Shown: positions 16,724 to 26,907, numbered from the stretch's first letter. The stretch is 64,000 nt of DNA from Domibacillus mangrovi (GCF_001906925.1 NZ_MRWQ01000006.1:62001-126000), one strand, 5' to 3'. The notes: generated from the sequence alone by a model not told the origin. Numbers and translations: made by a program.

Positions 16724-16864
16724 GTGAAACGTTATTTCGTTAATATTTTTCTGCTGCTTTTTATTATATGCAGATGGATGAATGATGGTGCACAGACAGC
16801 AACAAATAACGATCTTTTATTTTTGCCGAATGGCGATGCAATTATGAAAGCTAAACCCAGTTGA
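16724..16864 (+). pseudogene. efeU: EfeU/FTR1-type iron permease, N-terminal remnant
   Basis: A GTG at 16724, eight bases after AAAAGGAG, opens 46 codons: a signal-like VKRYFVNIFLLLFIIC followed by NNDLLFLPNGDAIMKAK, which resembles the start of the extracytoplasmic region of Bacillus EfeU permeases (DLLPxIGDALVKAK-like). A stop follows and no permease helices are found downstream up to the FMN riboswitch; 16865-17111 holds only further scraps. Together with the broken efeO before it, this is the rest of an iron-uptake operon. The match is from memory of the family, so the assignment is moderate. Confidence 0.5.
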
Positions 16865-17111
16865 TCAGGTAGTAGATATGTACTAGCCTTTTAAAATTTT
16901 AGGTAAGAGCATTCATTCCCTTCAAGTGGCGGCTGCGATCGATACATATCAAAGTCATACACCTCATTTATCGACATGATCGGCCTGTATTCGACAATAG
17001 AAACTGTCGTGCCACAAATTATACTACTTAATTAGGATAAAAAAACAGGAATCACTTACTTGACAGAAAGATCAAACTAAGTTCATAATAAATACAACAT
17101 TCGAATAATAC

Positions 17112-17246
17112 CTTTCCGGGGCAGGGTGCAACTCCCGACCGGCGGTGATGGGGCCACATATGCCCCTTAGTCCGTGACCCGCATTTGTGCGGTGGATCTG
17201 GTGAAATTCCGGAGCCGACAGTGAAAGTCTGGATGGGAGGAAAGGA
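17112..17246 (+). ncRNA. FMN riboswitch (RFN element)
   Basis: All conserved blocks of the FMN aptamer are present in order: CCGGGGCAGGGTGCAACTCC, CGACCGGCGGTGATGGG, GCCCCTTAGTCCGTGACCCG, GGTGGATCTGGTGAAATTCC, GGAGCCGACAGTGAAAGTC and TGGATGGGAGGAAAGG. It lies 140 bases before ribD and is followed by a strong hairpin, so FMN binding should terminate transcription of the riboflavin operon. Confidence 0.97.
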
Positions 17247-17306
17247 CAAGACGCGTTTGCTGATTTTTTGAAATTAGTGCGTAAAACGCTTATTTCTTGA
17301 CGCTAA

Positions 17307-17345
17307 AAAGGGGCCCCACATTGTTTTCAATGTAGGCCCCTTTAT
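17307..17345 (+). terminator. Riboswitch-controlled terminator before ribD
   Basis: AAAGGGGCC..ACATTG pairs with CAATGT.GGCCCCTTT around TTTT, followed by ATTTG. It is placed between aptamer and first gene as expected for an expression platform. Confidence 0.85.
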
Positions 17346-17385
17346 TTGTGTACTGGCGGAGATACTGAATGAAAGGAGCGTATCT

Positions 17386-18468
17386 ATGCAAGACAATTAT
17401 TATATGAATATTGCATTGACTCTAGCTAAAGGTGCTGCGTATCAAACATCGCCTAATCCACCGGTTGGCGCTGTCGTTGTAAAAGACGGCCGGATTATCG
17501 GAATGGGTGCTCATTTAAAAGCCGGTGAAGCCCATGCGGAAGTGGCAGCGCTTACCATGGTTGGTGATCATGCAAAAGGTGCCGACATATACGTAACACT
17601 TGAACCGTGTGCTCATTTTGGGAAAACACCACCGTGTGCAGATCTCATTATTGAAAAAGGCATTCGCCGCGTGTTTATCGCAGCCGTTGATCCGAATCCA
17701 CTCGTTGGAGGAAAAGGCATCGATAAAATGCGAGCGGCCGGTATTGATGTAACGACCGGTATTTGCGAAAAAGAAGCACACACGTTACTTGCACCATTTT
17801 TTCAATTTATCCAAACGAAACGACCGTATATTACGATTAAAACCGCTGTCACCGCCGACGGCAAAACAGCTGCCTATACAGGACATAGCCGCTGGATTAC
17901 AAGTGATGCTGCCAGAGAAGATGTACACCTTCTAAGATCCCAGCATGATGCCATTTTAACTGGTATCGGAACCGTCTTAATCGACAATCCACTCCTGACC
18001 TCTCGTTTGCCCCGCGGAGGAAAAAATCCCATTCGAGTGCTGCTGGATACGCATTTACGTGTCCCAGTTGATTTCCACATTATTCAAAACAAAGAAGCAA
18101 AAACAATTATTTTTTGTGCAAGTGATGCACAAACGAAAAAACAGCGTGCGCTGGAAGATGCAGGTGTGACGATTATTCGCTTGCCGAATATGTCTGTTGA
18201 CGCTGTACTTGATGAACTCGGCAAAATGGACATTATGACGCTGCTTGTAGAAGCAGGTGCAGAAATAAATGCTTCCTTTTTAGACTCCGGTTCATTTAAT
18301 AAACTAATCATGTATGTCGCACCCAAACTGATTGGTGGAAAATCGGCCCCGTCTTCGTTCGGTGGTCTCGGCAGATCAGTCATGACTGAAGCGCTACCGA
18401 TTGAATTTACGTCAGTTGAGATGATCGGTCCGGATTTGAAAATTGTCGCTGAAAGAAGGAATGATTAA
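17386..18468 (+). CDS. ribD: Bifunctional riboflavin biosynthesis deaminase/reductase
   Basis: RibD deaminates 2,5-diamino-6-ribosylamino-pyrimidinone phosphate and then reduces the ribose side chain with NADPH, steps two and three of riboflavin synthesis. The N-terminal cytidine-deaminase-like domain shows the zinc site HAEVAAL and EPCAHFGKTPPC (His, Cys, Cys) with the catalytic Glu, within residues 45-90. The C-terminal reductase starts at about residue 145 (RPYITIKTAVTADGKTAAYT, SRWITSDAAREDVHLLR) and ends with LLVEAGAEINASFL and the FGGLG loop. At 360 residues it is full length. It is the first gene of the operon, and its TAA-ATG junction to ribE leaves no gap. Confidence 0.97.
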   Translation: MQDNYYMNIALTLAKGAAYQTSPNPPVGAVVVKDGRIIGMGAHLKAGEAHAEVAALTMVGDHAKGADIYVTLEPCAHFGKTPPCADLIIEKGIRRVFIAAVDPNPLVGGKGIDKMRAAGIDVTTGICEKEAHTLLAPFFQFIQTKRPYITIKTAVTADGKTAAYTGHSRWITSDAAREDVHLLRSQHDAILTGIGTVLIDNPLLTSRLPRGGKNPIRVLLDTHLRVPVDFHIIQNKEAKTIIFCASDAQTKKQRALEDAGVTIIRLPNMSVDAVLDELGKMDIMTLLVEAGAEINASFLDSGSFNKLIMYVAPKLIGGKSAPSSFGGLGRSVMTEALPIEFTSVEMIGPDLKIVAERRND

Positions 18469-19116
18469 ATGTTTACCGGCATTATTGAAGAAGTCGGCAA
18501 AATCGAGCGTATTGTCCGAGGAGGCAAATCGCTTCAGTTAATGATTGCCGCAAAAAAAGTCGTAACAGATGTTCAATTAGGGGATAGCATTTCAGTGAAC
18601 GGTGTTTGTTTAACCGTTACAACGTTCACGAAAACCCATTTTACGGCAGATGTTATGCCTGAAACGTTTACATCGACCTCTTTGTCTATGTTAACACCGG
18701 GATCATCGGTCAATTTAGAGCGTGCGATGGCTGCAAATGGCCGGTTTGGTGGTCATTTCGTTTCAGGGCATGTAGATGGTGTTGGACATATTACGTCAAA
18801 AAAACTGGAGGAGAATGCGCTTTATATGACGATTTCGTATCCTGCGCACCTCGCCCGTTATTTTTTATACAAAGGGTCGATTGCTCTTGACGGAACATCG
18901 CTCACATTATTCGGTGTGACCGATAACGACGTGACGGTATCGCTCATTCCGCATACACGAGATGAAACAGTGCTTGCCGCAAAGGGAATTGGCGATCCGG
19001 TCAATATTGAATGTGATATGCTCGCAAAATACGTCGGCAATATGTTAGAGAAAAAAGAAGGTTCGCAAAAAGAAGGCATTACAATGGATTTACTAAGAGA
19101 GAGCGGCTACTTATAA
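18469..19116 (+). CDS. ribE: Riboflavin synthase alpha subunit
   Basis: This enzyme dismutates two 6,7-dimethyl-8-ribityllumazine molecules into riboflavin and the pyrimidine precursor. Its two homologous lumazine-binding barrels are visible: the first begins [15 protein letters not shown] and has [10 protein letters not shown], the second holds [10 protein letters not shown] and [14 protein letters not shown]. The length of 215 residues is normal. The start codon directly follows the ribD stop, with AAGAAGGA inside the end of ribD as ribosome binding site, so the two are translationally coupled. It precedes ribBA by 12 bases. In Bacillus the trimeric enzyme is partly enclosed by the RibH capsid encoded at the end of the same operon. 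Confidence 0.97.
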   Translation: MFTGIIEEVGKIERIVRGGKSLQLMIAAKKVVTDVQLGDSISVNGVCLTVTTFTKTHFTADVMPETFTSTSLSMLTPGSSVNLERAMAANGRFGGHFVSGHVDGVGHITSKKLEENALYMTISYPAHLARYFLYKGSIALDGTSLTLFGVTDNDVTVSLIPHTRDETVLAAKGIGDPVNIECDMLAKYVGNMLEKKEGSQKEGITMDLLRESGYL

Positions 19117-19128
19117 GGAGGAAACGAT

Positions 19129-20337
19129 ATGTTTTCAGACATTGAATCAGCGATAGAGGATTTAAAGAACGGAAAAATGATTATCGTCGTTGATGATGAA
19201 GACCGTGAAAACGAAGGTGATTTACTCGGACTTGCTGAATTTGCGAACGGAGCCATGGTTAATTTTATGGCAAAAGAAGGACGAGGACTTATTTGTGTAC
19301 CGATTGAAGAAAACACGGCGAATCGTCTCCATTTGCATGCGATGATCGACCATAATACAGACAGTCACGGAACGGCTTTTACAGTCAGTATTGATCATAT
19401 TTCCACAACGACTGGAATTAGTGCTTTTGAACGTGCAGATACGATTCGGGCGCTTGTGGAAGATCAGTCTGTACCGGCTGATTTTAAGCGGCCAGGGCAT
19501 ATTTTTCCGTTGATCGCAAAAGATGGAGGGGTCCTTAGACGGACCGGTCATACGGAAGCGGCCGTTGATTTCGCGAAGCTGGCTGGAGCGAAGCCAGCTG
19601 GTGTTATTTGTGAAATTATGAATGAAGACGGTACGATGGCACGTCTGCCTGAACTTGAAGTGATGGCTGAGAAGCACGGATTGAAAATCGTGACGATTGA
19701 ACAGCTTGTTGCTTATCGGCGCGGCCATGAATCACTGATCCGTCGTGAAGCAGACATTCAACTGCCAACCGATTTCGGTAAATTCCGTGCCGTCGGTTAT
19801 GAGGAACAATTGACGGGACAGGAGCATGTTGCGCTCGTGAAAGGCGACATTTCAGGCGAAGAGCCGGTGCTTGTGCGCGTTCATTCAGAATGCTTAACCG
19901 GCGACATTTTCGGTTCACACAGGTGTGATTGCGGTCCGCAGCTTCATGCGGCACTTCATCAAATTGAAGAAGAAGGACGCGGTGTTCTTCTCTACATGCG
20001 CCAGGAAGGCCGTGGCATCGGACTCATCAATAAGCTGAAAGCATATGAACTTCAGGAGCAAGGCTATGATACTGTGGAAGCGAACGTAAAGCTCGGTTTT
20101 AAAGATGATTTGCGCGATTACGGCATCGGTGCTCAAATTTTACAGGATCTTGGCATTTCGAAAATGAAATTGCTGACAAACAACCCTCGTAAAATAACCG
20201 GCTTAAAAGGGTATGGAATCGAAGTGACCGAACGTGTGCCGATTGAGATGATACCAAACGCAGACAACCGAAATTATTTGCAGACGAAAGTTTCAAAGCT
20301 TGGCCATATTTTAAACTTAACAGAAGAGGGGATATAA
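19129..20337 (+). CDS. ribBA: DHBP synthase / GTP cyclohydrolase II bifunctional protein
   Basis: The protein makes both starting compounds of riboflavin: 3,4-dihydroxy-2-butanone 4-phosphate from ribulose 5-phosphate (N-terminal half) and the diaminopyrimidine from GTP (C-terminal half). The first half shows [12 protein letters not shown] with the acidic Mg2+ ligands and [16 protein letters not shown]. The second begins around residue 205 and has [18 protein letters not shown], carrying the three zinc cysteines, and [14 protein letters not shown] with the catalytic arginine region, then LTNNPRKI. The length of 402 matches the family. AAGGAGG precedes the ATG. Only two bases separate its stop from ribH. 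Confidence 0.97.
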   Translation: MFSDIESAIEDLKNGKMIIVVDDEDRENEGDLLGLAEFANGAMVNFMAKEGRGLICVPIEENTANRLHLHAMIDHNTDSHGTAFTVSIDHISTTTGISAFERADTIRALVEDQSVPADFKRPGHIFPLIAKDGGVLRRTGHTEAAVDFAKLAGAKPAGVICEIMNEDGTMARLPELEVMAEKHGLKIVTIEQLVAYRRGHESLIRREADIQLPTDFGKFRAVGYEEQLTGQEHVALVKGDISGEEPVLVRVHSECLTGDIFGSHRCDCGPQLHAALHQIEEEGRGVLLYMRQEGRGIGLINKLKAYELQEQGYDTVEANVKLGFKDDLRDYGIGAQILQDLGISKMKLLTNNPRKITGLKGYGIEVTERVPIEMIPNADNRNYLQTKVSKLGHILNLTEEGI

Positions 20338-20339
20338 TA

Positions 20340-20810
20340 ATGGGGAAAACATTTGAAGGTCATTTAATTGGAACAGATTTAAAAGTAGGAATCGTTGCAG
20401 GGCGTTTTAACGAATTTATTACAGGGAAACTTGTGAGCGGCGCAGAAGACGGATTTATTCGCCACGGGGTCGATGCGGATAATATCGATATTGCGTGGGT
20501 ACCAGGTGCCTTCGAACTGCCGATCGCTGCAAAAAAAATGGCGGAAAGCGGTAAATATGACGCTGTCATTACACTTGGTGCAGTTATTCGAGGGGCGACA
20601 GCTCACTTTGATTATGTGTGTAATGAAGCAGCAAAAGGCATTTCACAAGCGGGTCTTCAAACAGGTGTGCCAGTCATTTTTGGCTTATTAACGACAGATA
20701 CGATTGAACAATCAATTGAACGTGCTGGTACAAAAGCAGGAAATAAAGGCTGGGAAGCCGCTATTTCAGCCATTGAAATGGCGAACTTGCTTCGTTCGTT
20801 CGACGCGTAA
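20340..20810 (+). CDS. ribH: 6,7-dimethyl-8-ribityllumazine synthase
   Basis: RibH condenses DHBP with the aminopyrimidine to form lumazine, the substrate of riboflavin synthase, and assembles as a 60-subunit capsid in Bacillus. Key segments are [55 protein letters not shown] with the catalytic His, and [20 protein letters not shown] followed by [10 protein letters not shown], all in expected order over 156 residues. It is the last gene of the operon and is followed by a terminator. The order ribD-ribE-ribBA-ribH equals that of Bacillus subtilis; I see no ribT-like acetyltransferase after it. Confidence 0.97.
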   Translation: MGKTFEGHLIGTDLKVGIVAGRFNEFITGKLVSGAEDGFIRHGVDADNIDIAWVPGAFELPIAAKKMAESGKYDAVITLGAVIRGATAHFDYVCNEAAKGISQAGLQTGVPVIFGLLTTDTIEQSIERAGTKAGNKGWEAAISAIEMANLLRSFDA

Positions 20811-20845
20811 TCTAAACCTCAACCATTTGAATAGAATTGTCCATT

Positions 20846-20876
20846 AAGCTGTCCGGCTAGCCCGGCAGCTTTTTTC
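20846..20876 (+). terminator. Terminator of the riboflavin operon
   Basis: AAGCTG-t-CCGG pairs with CCGG-CAGCTT (one bulged base) around a CTAG-centred loop, followed by six T. Confidence 0.8.
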
Positions 20877-20972
20877 GAACGCACTGAGAAGGGCAGGAGT
20901 GAATCATTCTTTTTGACTGTTGCAATATTTGCTATACTGTAGAAAAAAGATGTGTTGAAAGAGGCGATAGAC

Positions 20973-21959
20973 ATGGAATTGAAGTTGATTAAAGGTCACG
21001 GATCAGGGAATGATTTTTTACTTATTGATGAGTGGACACATAGATATACATTTACAGAAGAAAATCGGCGTGATTTGGCATTAGCGCTTTGCGACCGTGA
21101 AACAGGCATTGGTGCAGATGGTATTTTATTTGTCATGGAAAGCAGACAGGCAGATGCCAAGATGCGTATTTTCAACTCAGACGGTTCAGAAGCATCTATG
21201 TGTGGGAACGGTCTTCGATTGCATGGGCGATATGTGTGCGACAAATTAGGACGTAATGAGATTGTCGTCGAGACGAATAAAGCCAATTTGTATGTAAAAC
21301 GTGATGGTGACATTTATGAAGGTGTGCCGGCGTACCGAGTAGAAATTTCACCGGTATTATTCGAATTGGAATCTTTACCAATGATGATCGGCAAAGACCG
21401 GCTTTTTGATGAGAAAGTAGAGAAACTGTCAGATTCGATTCGATTCTCAGCGCTTGCTGTGCCTAACCCGCATTTAATCGCAGTTGGAGATCGTACCGTC
21501 ATTGCATCTGGTGAACAAAAACGCATTGCTGAAATGCTGAATGGTCCGAATGATATTTGCCCGGATGGTGTGAACGTCAGCTTCGTTTATCCGATCAAAG
21601 ACAGTGCCATTTATGTCCGAACATTTGAACGCGGCGTCGGCTTTACCAATGCGTGTGGAACAGCCATGTCGGCTTCCACATTAACGACATGTCAGCTCGG
21701 TCTAAACCATTACGACACGCCGGTTGACGTATACAATAATGGTGGGAAAGTACGTTGTGTTGTACACCAGCACGAAGCGGGCCGTTATTCAATAGACCTT
21801 ATTGGAAACGGTACGTATTTATTTGAAGCAGTTGCTCACTTGGAACTCGACAGCCCGCGTCATTTTCAGTTGAAAGACCAGAAAACGTACAAAGAGCAAG
21901 CTGCATATGACCAGTTGCGTGAAGAAGTCGAATCCTATTTAAATGTAGACGTTTTTTAA
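20973..21959 (+). CDS. dapF: Diaminopimelate epimerase
   Basis: DapF epimerises LL- to meso-diaminopimelate without cofactor, the penultimate lysine step and the supplier of the peptidoglycan cross-link residue. Both catalytic cysteines are in their family contexts: NSDGSEASMCGNGLR near residue 75 and TNACGTAMSASTL near residue 225. The N-terminus MELKLIKGHGSGNDFLLID fits the family, and the ATG at 20973 is eight bases after AGAGG, so the longer in-frame upstream start is unlikely. About 328 residues, longer than the 280 typical of E. coli but normal for this Bacillus group. It is monocistronic with a terminator 55 bases downstream. Confidence 0.95.
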   Translation: MELKLIKGHGSGNDFLLIDEWTHRYTFTEENRRDLALALCDRETGIGADGILFVMESRQADAKMRIFNSDGSEASMCGNGLRLHGRYVCDKLGRNEIVVETNKANLYVKRDGDIYEGVPAYRVEISPVLFELESLPMMIGKDRLFDEKVEKLSDSIRFSALAVPNPHLIAVGDRTVIASGEQKRIAEMLNGPNDICPDGVNVSFVYPIKDSAIYVRTFERGVGFTNACGTAMSASTLTTCQLGLNHYDTPVDVYNNGGKVRCVVHQHEAGRYSIDLIGNGTYLFEAVAHLELDSPRHFQLKDQKTYKEQAAYDQLREEVESYLNVDVF

Positions 21960-22014
21960 TTCAAGGCTTGATCCTGAATTTTTTTGCTGTTTTTACTTGA
22001 AGATGAATTATTTG

Positions 22015-22046
22015 AAAAGGACGTCCATGGTGGACAGTCCTTTTTC
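22015..22046 (+). terminator. Terminator after dapF
   Basis: Nested stem AAAAGGAC-GTCCA / TGGAC-a-GTCCTTTT around TGG, followed by a T run. Confidence 0.75.
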
Positions 22047-22085
22047 TTATGTTCCATAATAAAGAAAAAAGAAAGTGTGATTGTC

Positions 22086-22859
22086 ATGTGTTTAGTAAAT
22101 ATAGCTTTTCAAGTAGTACCTGAAGTTCCGCTTGTTCTTGCCGCAAACAGAGATGAATATTATAACAGGCCGACTGCGCCGTCGCACTGGTGGGAAGATG
22201 TACCTCACATTTTAGCGGGAAGGGACTTATTAAAAGGAGGGACGTGGCTTGGCGTGTCGAAATCAGGACGCATTTGTGCATTAACAAATTACCGTGATCC
22301 ATCGGCGTTTTCTGGGGAGAAAGAATCCCGTGGCCATATCGTTCGGTCTTTTTTAGAAGGAGAAATGCATGCGCGTACGTTTTTAGAGGAACTGGATAGG
22401 GAAAAAGAACGCTATCCTGGTTTTAATGTTATCGCTGGAACGAGAGAAGCAATGTATTCATTCAGCAGCAAATCGGATAAACCGCCTTATGAGCTACCGC
22501 CTGGTATTCATAGTGTCAGCAATGCGTTTATGAATACACCGTGGCCGAAAACGATCAAAGCAAAGAAGAAACTAGCAGAATGGGCAGCTAACTATGAACA
22601 GGCTGATTATAGTGGTTTATTTGCTCTTCTTGCAGACGAAACACGCGCGCCAGATGAACAGCTACCACAAACGGGTATATCACTCGAATGGGAAAGAATA
22701 CTGTCACCGGCATTTATTAAAAATAAAAACAACAGTTACGGCACTCGTAGTTCAACGGTTATTTTAATGAAGCAGGACAATTCAATCGATTGGATTGAAC
22801 GAACATTTGAAACAGGTATATTTGAACGAGAACAGTGTATTTCATTTACAAAAAGTTAA
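22086..22859 (+). CDS. NRDE-family (TANGO2-like) protein
   Basis: A 257-residue protein of the NRDE family, named for the conserved Asn-Arg-Asp-Glu seen here in LAANRDEYYNRPTAP. The likely ATG at 22086 gives MCLVNIAFQ; the cysteine at position 2 is the invariant N-terminal residue of this Ntn-hydrolase-like family, which decides this start over longer in-frame ones although its ribosome binding site (GAAAG) is weak. Other conserved parts are AGRDLLKGGTWLGVSKSGRICALTNYR, quoted in its key part GGTWLG, and GIHSVSNAFMNTPWPK. Human TANGO2 mutations affect metabolism, and haem or lipid handling roles have been proposed; the bacterial role is unknown. Monocistronic. Confidence 0.85.
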   Translation: MCLVNIAFQVVPEVPLVLAANRDEYYNRPTAPSHWWEDVPHILAGRDLLKGGTWLGVSKSGRICALTNYRDPSAFSGEKESRGHIVRSFLEGEMHARTFLEELDREKERYPGFNVIAGTREAMYSFSSKSDKPPYELPPGIHSVSNAFMNTPWPKTIKAKKKLAEWAANYEQADYSGLFALLADETRAPDEQLPQTGISLEWERILSPAFIKNKNNSYGTRSSTVILMKQDNSIDWIERTFETGIFEREQCISFTKS

Positions 22860-22898
22860 ATACATTATGTGCAAAATTCAAATTAAAAGGAGAAAAAT

Positions 22899-24389
22899 AT
22901 GTCATTAACTATTAATCATAATCCCAATGATAATGCTAAATTGATTAACACCTATTTTGAAAAAAATAAGTCTTTAGCAAAAATGGTTACTGAAACAGAT
23001 CGGTTATTTTTTGAATCAGCTGCTAAGTGGAAACCTTCTCAGCAGAAAGAATCGATTTTGACGAAATTCAAGTCAATATGGACAAAAACAGAAGAGCCGA
23101 TGAACATGCATCATACGATTGTAAGTGAAAATGGTGTGTATCCGGATTGGAAAGAAACACTTGATAAAGAATGGAGCGTATTACAGGAAAAAGCGAAAAA
23201 AAAAGTATATGTAGAAGTAGACGGGGATATTGAGGCGGCTTTATCGGGTGGTGAACGGACCGTTTATATTCCAGAAGGCACATTTATCGTTGATGAACTT
23301 CACGTGCCATCTTATACAATTATAAAAGGAGCAGGAGTGGGGAAAACGATATTGAAACTGGGTGATACTGCACCGAAACGAAGCTTTGTGATGACAAATG
23401 AAAACCATGTGAAAGGAAACCACCATATTTTGATTGAAGGAATCACATTTGATTGGAACATAGAGCGGCTTCAACTTGATGAAAAATCATCGAGCGGCAA
23501 TAATCGTTCAAGCTGTTTAACATTTGCCAATGTCGAATATGGTTGGATTAAAAACTGTGATGCGAAAAATCCGGGTCTGCACTGTTATGATGTGTCGTCC
23601 ACTTTGTATGATTATTCAGGAGACGGCCACCGGGCACGGGGCGGCAGCCGATATGTTTGGATTGATGGTTGCAAAGGGTCGGGATTTGGCGATGATGGTG
23701 TCACGACGCATCATAGCGACTACATCCTCATTTCGAATTGTTTTATGTGCGATCCATCTGGACGAAGCCATCAAAAAGGATTTTCTAATTCAAATGGATT
23801 TGAAGCAGATGATGGTTCGCGCTATGTGTGGTTGATCAACAATGCATCAGCACGTTGCTTTGGCGGTGTGGAAGTGAAAGCACACGCCACGAGTTCAGCG
23901 GCTGCGAACGTTCATATTATCGGCCACCTGTCTGTCAATGATAACCGTTCGTACAATTTCCGCCATATCGGCCACCATAGCAAAACGGACCCAGAATCCA
24001 AAACAGCCCGCTTTCTAACTGCGACACGCATCGTATCCGTTCATCCTATCTACACAGATTTATATACGAGTTCAAAGCCGCGTGCGCTGACCATTTCCGC
24101 GTACAAACACGTCATCATTAACGGGCTGCGGGCGATCGGAAACGCTGATTATAATTATAGAGGCTTGCCGGTAGTAGGGATTCAATACAAATCAAAGCAT
24201 GTTCATATGCAAAACGTTGTTATGGAAGATTTTCAAACAGCGGGCTCTGCGTTAAAAGTATTTGGCGGTGCACAAAAAGCAGATGATGTGTCTATTAAAG
24301 ACGTCATTTTCAAAAACTGCGGCCAAAAACCGTTCTATATAGCGAAAGATGTGAACGTGGTACCGTCAAAAAATATAACAATTGCTTGA
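22899..24389 (+). CDS. Right-handed beta-helix (pectate-lyase-superfamily-like) protein
   Basis: A 496-residue protein. After about 120 residues of helical N-terminal sequence the motif GGERTVYIPEGTFIVDELHVPSYTIIKG (key part VYIPEGTF) opens a parallel beta-helix typical of Pectate_lyase_3 and phage tailspike folds. Repeated turns follow with Asn, Asp and His ladders: ILIEGITFDWN, SRYVWIDGCKGSGFGDDGV, YILISNCFMCDPSG, SRYVWLINNASARCFGG, KHVIINGLRAIGN, KHVHMQNVVMEDF, VSIKDVIFKNCG. There is no signal peptide or anchor, so export is not evident; tailspike-like or intracellular forms are possible. The ATG follows AAAGGAG. Isolated between an NRDE gene and hom, it looks like an inserted accessory gene. 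Substrate unknown. Confidence 0.75.
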   Translation: MSLTINHNPNDNAKLINTYFEKNKSLAKMVTETDRLFFESAAKWKPSQQKESILTKFKSIWTKTEEPMNMHHTIVSENGVYPDWKETLDKEWSVLQEKAKKKVYVEVDGDIEAALSGGERTVYIPEGTFIVDELHVPSYTIIKGAGVGKTILKLGDTAPKRSFVMTNENHVKGNHHILIEGITFDWNIERLQLDEKSSSGNNRSSCLTFANVEYGWIKNCDAKNPGLHCYDVSSTLYDYSGDGHRARGGSRYVWIDGCKGSGFGDDGVTTHHSDYILISNCFMCDPSGRSHQKGFSNSNGFEADDGSRYVWLINNASARCFGGVEVKAHATSSAAANVHIIGHLSVNDNRSYNFRHIGHHSKTDPESKTARFLTATRIVSVHPIYTDLYTSSKPRALTISAYKHVIINGLRAIGNADYNYRGLPVVGIQYKSKHVHMQNVVMEDFQTAGSALKVFGGAQKADDVSIKDVIFKNCGQKPFYIAKDVNVVPSKNITIA

Positions 24390-24454
24390 AAGAAGACAAA
24401 CATTTCATTAAGATAAGAAAAGACAGAAAAATTCTATTTTGCGAAAACATTAGG

Positions 24455-24483
24455 TTGTAAAAAGCAAAAAATACCGATATAAT
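24455..24483 (+). promoter_or_regulatory. Promoter of hom-thrC-thrB
   Basis: TTGTAA (24455-24460), 17 bases, TATAAT (24478-24483): a near-consensus sigma-A promoter 58 bases before the hom start. Confidence 0.7.
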
Positions 24484-24541
24484 GTCTACTATGTAAAAAC
24501 AAATGTACATCATACAAATACATAGTTGAGGTGACGTTTAG

Positions 24542-25843
24542 ATGAAAGATAACGTAAAAGTAGGATTGCTCGGTCTTGGAACGGTCGGAACCGGTGTCGT
24601 GAAGATCATTCAAAACCATCAGGAACAGCTCGTTCATCGCGTCGGGTGCCCAGTAGAAGTAACGAAAGTGCTTGTAAAGAACATGGACAAAAAGCGTGAT
24701 GTAGATCTGTCGAAAGAATCATTAACACTTGATCCGTACGATGTCATTAACGATCCAGATGTCGATGTGATCGTCGAAGTAATGGGCGGCATTGACGAAA
24801 CGAAGCAATATTTGCTGGATGCCTTAAATCAAAAGAAACATGTTGTGACTGCAAACAAAGACTTAGTTGCGCTATATGGGTCTGAGCTGTTAAAAGCCGC
24901 ATCTGAAAACGACTGCGATTTTTATTATGAAGCGAGTGTAGCCGGAGGTATCCCAATCATCCGCGGATTAGCAGATGGCCTTGCCTCTGATAAAATCCAA
25001 AAATTGATGGGGATCGTAAATGGCACAACAAACTTTATTTTGACAAAAATGCATAAAGAAGGTATGTCATACGAAGTGGCATTGAAAGAAGCGCAAGATC
25101 TTGGCTTTGCAGAAGCCGATCCGACTGCTGATGTAGAAGGTCTGGATGCAGCTCGTAAAATGGCGATTCTAGCTCGTCTTGCGTTCTCAATGAATATCGA
25201 GCTTGAAGATGTAAATGTGAGCGGCATTTCAACGGTTTCAGACAGTGATTTGAAACACGGTCAGACACTTGGCTACACGATGAAATTGATCGGCTATGCA
25301 GATCAATCCGATGAACGTGTAGAAGTAAGTGTACAGCCGACATTCCTTGCAAACAATCACCCAATGGCATCAGTAAATGATGAATACAATGCGGTATACG
25401 TATACGGGGAAGCGGTCGGTGAAACGATGTTTTATGGACCTGGTGCCGGAAGTATGCCGACAGCAACATCAATTGTAAGTGATCTTATTGCCGTGGTAAC
25501 AAATATGCGCCTCGGTGTAAATGGAAAAAGCATTTCAGTGCCTCAATTTGAAAAAAGACTGAAAAGCGCGGAAGAAAAATTTGCTAAATACTTTATCCGT
25601 CTTCATGTGCGTGATGAAGTCGGCTCATTTTCAGAACTGACGAAGCTATTTTCATCTAATTCAATTAGCTTTGAAAAAATTCTCCAGTTGCCGCTTGATA
25701 AAGAAGGAATGGCGGAAATTGTCATCGTGACACATAAAGCATCAATGGAAAACTACAGTCAAATGCTTGAACAAATTAAAGATCTAGCGGTTGTGCATTC
25801 AGTTGAAAGTTTTTACCGCGTTGAAGGAGAAGGAGCGAAATAA
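24542..25843 (+). CDS. hom: Homoserine dehydrogenase
   Basis: Hom reduces aspartate semialdehyde to homoserine with NAD(P)H, the branch point to threonine and methionine. The Rossmann motif [15 protein letters not shown] opens the protein, [12 protein letters not shown] and [17 protein letters not shown] mark the substrate and catalytic region, and [14 protein letters not shown] and [17 protein letters not shown] complete the active site. The C-terminal part from about residue 350 ([20 protein letters not shown]) is an ACT domain, the usual site of feedback inhibition by threonine. At 433 residues it is full length. Its TAA stop shares one base with the thrC ATG, showing translational coupling. 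Confidence 0.97.
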   Translation: MKDNVKVGLLGLGTVGTGVVKIIQNHQEQLVHRVGCPVEVTKVLVKNMDKKRDVDLSKESLTLDPYDVINDPDVDVIVEVMGGIDETKQYLLDALNQKKHVVTANKDLVALYGSELLKAASENDCDFYYEASVAGGIPIIRGLADGLASDKIQKLMGIVNGTTNFILTKMHKEGMSYEVALKEAQDLGFAEADPTADVEGLDAARKMAILARLAFSMNIELEDVNVSGISTVSDSDLKHGQTLGYTMKLIGYADQSDERVEVSVQPTFLANNHPMASVNDEYNAVYVYGEAVGETMFYGPGAGSMPTATSIVSDLIAVVTNMRLGVNGKSISVPQFEKRLKSAEEKFAKYFIRLHVRDEVGSFSELTKLFSSNSISFEKILQLPLDKEGMAEIVIVTHKASMENYSQMLEQIKDLAVVHSVESFYRVEGEGAK

Positions 25844-26907
25844 TGGCTAAATGGGAAGGTTTATTACATCAATATAAAGAGTTTTTACCGGTGAACGAAA
25901 ACACACCGATGCTTTCATTAATGGAAGGAAATACACCGCTTATTCCACTCGTAAATATTTCGAAAAAATTGGGTGTGAACATTCATGTTAAAGTAGAAGG
26001 CGCGAATCCAACCGGTTCATTTAAAGACCGGGGAATGGTGATGGCTGTTGCGAAAGCGAAAGAAGAGGGCAGCAACACGGTTATTTGTGCATCAACAGGA
26101 AACACATCAGCTGCAGCTGCGGCATACGCTTCACGTGCGGGCATGAAAACAATTGTTGTGATTCCTGACGGTAAAATCGCAATGGGCAAACTTGCTCAGG
26201 CGATGATGTATGGCGCGGAAATCGTGGCAATCGAAGGAAACTTTGATGAAGCATTAGCAATGGTTCGCAACATTAGCGAAAAATCACCGATTACACTCGT
26301 CAACTCGGTAAATCCATACCGTATCGAAGGTCAAAAAACAGCGGCATTTGAAGTATGCGATCAGCTTGGACAAGCACCAGATGTACTTGCTATTCCAGTC
26401 GGTAATGCAGGGAACATCACGGCTTATTGGAAAGGGTTTAAAGAATATAATGAAAAATTCGGCACAGGCCTTCCTCGCATGCATGGTTTTGAAGCAGAAG
26501 GTGCAGCAGCGATCGTACAAGGTGCACCGATTGAGCAGCCGGAAACAGTCGCAACAGCCATTCGCATCGGAAACCCGGCTAGCTGGGCATTTGCTGAAGC
26601 AGCACGAGACGAGTCGAATGGGAAAATTGATTTCGTAACAGATGCTGAAATTTTAGAAGCATACGAAATGATGACACGAGAAGAAGGTATTTTTGCAGAA
26701 CCGGCTTCAAACGCGTCAATTGCCGGTATTATTAAACATGTCAAATCAGGTGAAATCGAGCAAGGAGCTAATATCGTTGCTGTCTTAACAGGCAATGGAT
26801 TGAAAGATCCACAAACAGCCATTGCGCAAATTGAGAAAAAACCGACTGTTCTTCCAAATGATGAAGAAGCCGTATTTAATTTCATTAAAGGAGCTGTGCA
26901 GGCATGA
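25843..26907 (+). CDS. thrC: Threonine synthase
   Basis: ThrC converts O-phosphohomoserine to threonine with pyridoxal phosphate. The PLP lysine is in [15 protein letters not shown] near residue 60, and [17 protein letters not shown] plus [14 protein letters not shown] bind the cofactor phosphate. [15 protein letters not shown] and [12 protein letters not shown] are C-terminal family blocks. The 354-residue length is that of the compact Bacillus type. It overlaps hom by one base and thrB by four (ATGA), so the three genes form one translation-coupled operon in the order hom-thrC-thrB known from Bacillus. Confidence 0.97.
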   Translation: MAKWEGLLHQYKEFLPVNENTPMLSLMEGNTPLIPLVNISKKLGVNIHVKVEGANPTGSFKDRGMVMAVAKAKEEGSNTVICASTGNTSAAAAAYASRAGMKTIVVIPDGKIAMGKLAQAMMYGAEIVAIEGNFDEALAMVRNISEKSPITLVNSVNPYRIEGQKTAAFEVCDQLGQAPDVLAIPVGNAGNITAYWKGFKEYNEKFGTGLPRMHGFEAEGAAAIVQGAPIEQPETVATAIRIGNPASWAFAEAARDESNGKIDFVTDAEILEAYEMMTREEGIFAEPASNASIAGIIKHVKSGEIEQGANIVAVLTGNGLKDPQTAIAQIEKKPTVLPNDEEAVFNFIKGAVQA

